This document shows positions 5,281-5,892 of a stretch of DNA of 5,892 nt, piece after piece. The number at the start of each line of letters is the position of its first letter. The first letter of the stretch is position 1. The notes under the pieces are model-generated. The model did not search any database and was not told the DNA's origin. It saw only the letters and a list, made by a program, of their open reading frames with translations. A program made the translations under genes and the position numbers. Origin of the DNA: an uncultured Erysipelotrichaceae bacterium (GTDB lineage Bacteria > Bacillota_I > Bacilli_A > Erysipelotrichales > Erysipelotrichaceae); the NCBI GenBank assembly GCA_937957895.1, contig CALFEZ010000066.1:1-5892 (forward strand), written 5' to 3'.

Positions 5281-5309
5281 TTGTGAAAAAACATGAGTGG
5301 TGGTAAACT
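5281..5309 (+). promoter_or_regulatory. Candidate promoter for marR
   Basis: TTGTGA (5281-5286) and TAAACT (5304-5309) are 17 bases apart, each matching four of six positions of the SigA consensus. Transcription would start near 5316, leaving a leader of about 24 bases. The -10 box lies within the left arm of the 31-bp palindrome, so a protein bound there would block RNA polymerase. The boxes are only moderately good; the terminator just upstream makes some promoter here necessary. Confidence 0.5.
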
Positions 5310-5333
5310 GTTTAAGAAACTTAAATAGTTTAC
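5303..5333 (+). promoter_or_regulatory. 31-bp palindrome, likely MarR operator
   Basis: The arms at 5303-5316 and 5320-5333 are inverted repeats of 14 bases around a central AAA, with a single mismatch (G5310 against T5326). The core is GTTTAAG-AAA-CTTAAAT. It covers the candidate -10 box and start point and ends six bases before the ATG of the MarR-family gene. MarR dimers bind AT-rich palindromes of this kind and usually repress their own operon, so autorepression is the natural reading. A stem in the short leader RNA is less likely, because transcription would start inside the palindrome. Confidence 0.75.
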
Positions 5334-5339
5334 ACAACC

Positions 5340-5816
5340 ATGGACAACAAAGAAAAAAGAGCATTACTGGAATCGTTAGTCATCAACTTCAAAAGGATAA
5401 GGCTGTTGGAAGCCAAACTTTTCAACAGTGACAGATTCAATAAAGAAAAGATCCCGTATCACCATTTGATGCTTTTACAGCAACTGACAGATGAAGGGCC
5501 GATTCCAATATCAAAGATCAAGCACGAGTACAATATCAGTGCTTCGGCAGCTACCCAGTTTGTCAATCATCTTGAACGATCAGGGTATATCCACCGCATT
5601 CAGCATCCCAATGACAAGCGAAGCTATCTGATCGAGTTGTCTGATCACGGTAAGATGACAGTCAAACGATCCAACAGTTCGTTTATTCGAGAAACGGAGT
5701 CTTTGGTTGATTATTTAGGAGCAGAAGATACAAAGAAATTACAACAGGTCATTCAAAAGATCTTAAAATACTACATTATGATGGAGGAACAGAAACATGA
5801 ACAAACGAAAGATTAA
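5340..5816 (+). CDS. MarR-family winged-helix transcriptional regulator
   Basis: The 158-residue length is typical of MarR proteins, which bind DNA as dimers and usually respond to small phenolic ligands, drugs or oxidants. An N-terminal dimerisation helix (about 5-30) precedes the winged helix: I-S-K-I-K-H-E-Y at 57-64, recognition helix S-A-S-A-A-T-Q-F-V-N-H-L at 67-78, then G-Y-I-H-R (82-86) and the wing N-D-K-R-S-Y at 91-96 with Asp92 and Arg94, the family's D-x-R signature. C-terminal helices (about 112-152) complete the dimer. There is no cysteine, so OhrR-type thiol sensing is unlikely. The ATG at 5340 has no Shine-Dalgarno sequence in the 15 bases upstream, which are occupied by the operator palindrome. 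A different start cannot be fully excluded, but this one gives a normal N-terminus. The 3' end overlaps the next gene by 20 bases, indicating an operon and a probable target gene. Confidence 0.93.
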   Translation: MDNKEKRALLESLVINFKRIRLLEAKLFNSDRFNKEKIPYHHLMLLQQLTDEGPIPISKIKHEYNISASAATQFVNHLERSGYIHRIQHPNDKRSYLIELSDHGKMTVKRSNSSFIRETESLVDYLGAEDTKKLQQVIQKILKYYIMMEEQKHEQTKD

Positions 5817-5892
5817 AGCATACAGAAGATTTGGGATCATCACCGTCATCATTGCCGTGATCATCACCGGTGTATGGTATCAGATCAGTCGA
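5797..5892 (+). CDS. N-terminus of a membrane-anchored protein, possibly an efflux component (partial)
   Basis: ATG at 5797 opens a frame that stays open to the window edge (32 codons). It follows GGAGGA at 5783-5788 with eight bases between and overlaps the end of marR by 20 bases in another frame. The start is strongly basic (M-N-K-R-K-I-K, then R-R at residues 10-11) and leads into a hydrophobic segment at about 12-28 with repeated Ile and Val, followed by W-Y-Q-I-S-R. This is a signal anchor with the N-terminus in the cytoplasm. In Bacillota a gene in this position after marR often encodes a membrane-fusion (HlyD/MacA-like) or other transporter part, but nothing in the 32 residues proves it. 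Confidence 0.7.
   Translation, partial: MNKRKIKAYRRFGIITVIIAVIITGVWYQISR

Noticed and set aside
1..5892. CRISPR arrays, insertion sequences, tRNA or rRNA genes, riboswitches
   Set aside because: No spaced direct repeats, transposase motifs, terminal inverted repeats or recognisable RNA gene elements were seen on either strand, and intergenic gaps are too short for most of them.

Overview
The window looks like chromosomal DNA of a low-to-moderate-GC Bacillota (Firmicutes), perhaps a member of Bacilli, Erysipelotrichia or a neighbouring lineage. The genetic code is standard (TGA is used as stop). Shine-Dalgarno sites are mostly strong (AAGGAG, AGGAGG). The gene families point the same way: a Lit/DUF1461 membrane protein, a ComK-family regulator, a YitT/DUF2179 protein and a CNNM/CorC protein. 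All genes lie on the + strand, coding density is very high, and no stretch over 300 bases lacks a gene. I see no mobile element, CRISPR array, tRNA or rRNA.

Region 1 (1-1804) is a tightly packed cluster. It holds the last codons of an upstream gene, a Lit-type lipoprotein intramolecular transacylase candidate, the wobble-position tRNA 2'-O-methyltransferase TrmL, and an unrecognised four-helix membrane protein. Two successive ATGA overlaps suggest translational coupling. Region 2 (1809-3817) is a self-contained transcription unit: a near-consensus SigA promoter, a 48-residue single-helix membrane microprotein, a full-length CNNM/DUF21-CBS-CorC membrane protein that starts at TTG, and a RidA-family enamine/imine deaminase. 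The RidA carries an unusual 38-residue His/Cys/Asp tail, and the unit ends in an intrinsic terminator whose loop contains the ridA stop codon. Region 3 (3875-5279) pairs a divergent ComK homologue with a YitT-family membrane protein (TGATG junction), followed by a second terminator that touches the stop codon. Region 4 (5281-5892) is a MarR-family regulator behind a 31-bp near-perfect palindrome, then the start of a membrane-anchored protein that overlaps the marR end and runs off the window.

The most interesting part is region 2. A CNNM/CorC divalent-cation protein, a small membrane protein and a RidA with a natural metal-chelating tail share one promoter and one terminator. This hints at an uncharacterised metal-linked function for RidA, for example metal buffering or protection of PLP-enzyme chemistry under metal stress. 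That function is inference. Two other signals stand out. The tetranucleotide GATC occurs about 109 times by hand count, roughly four to five times the chance expectation, almost entirely inside genes. The ComK homologue carries a Cys-Pro-Val-Cys motif and sits outside any visible competence context.
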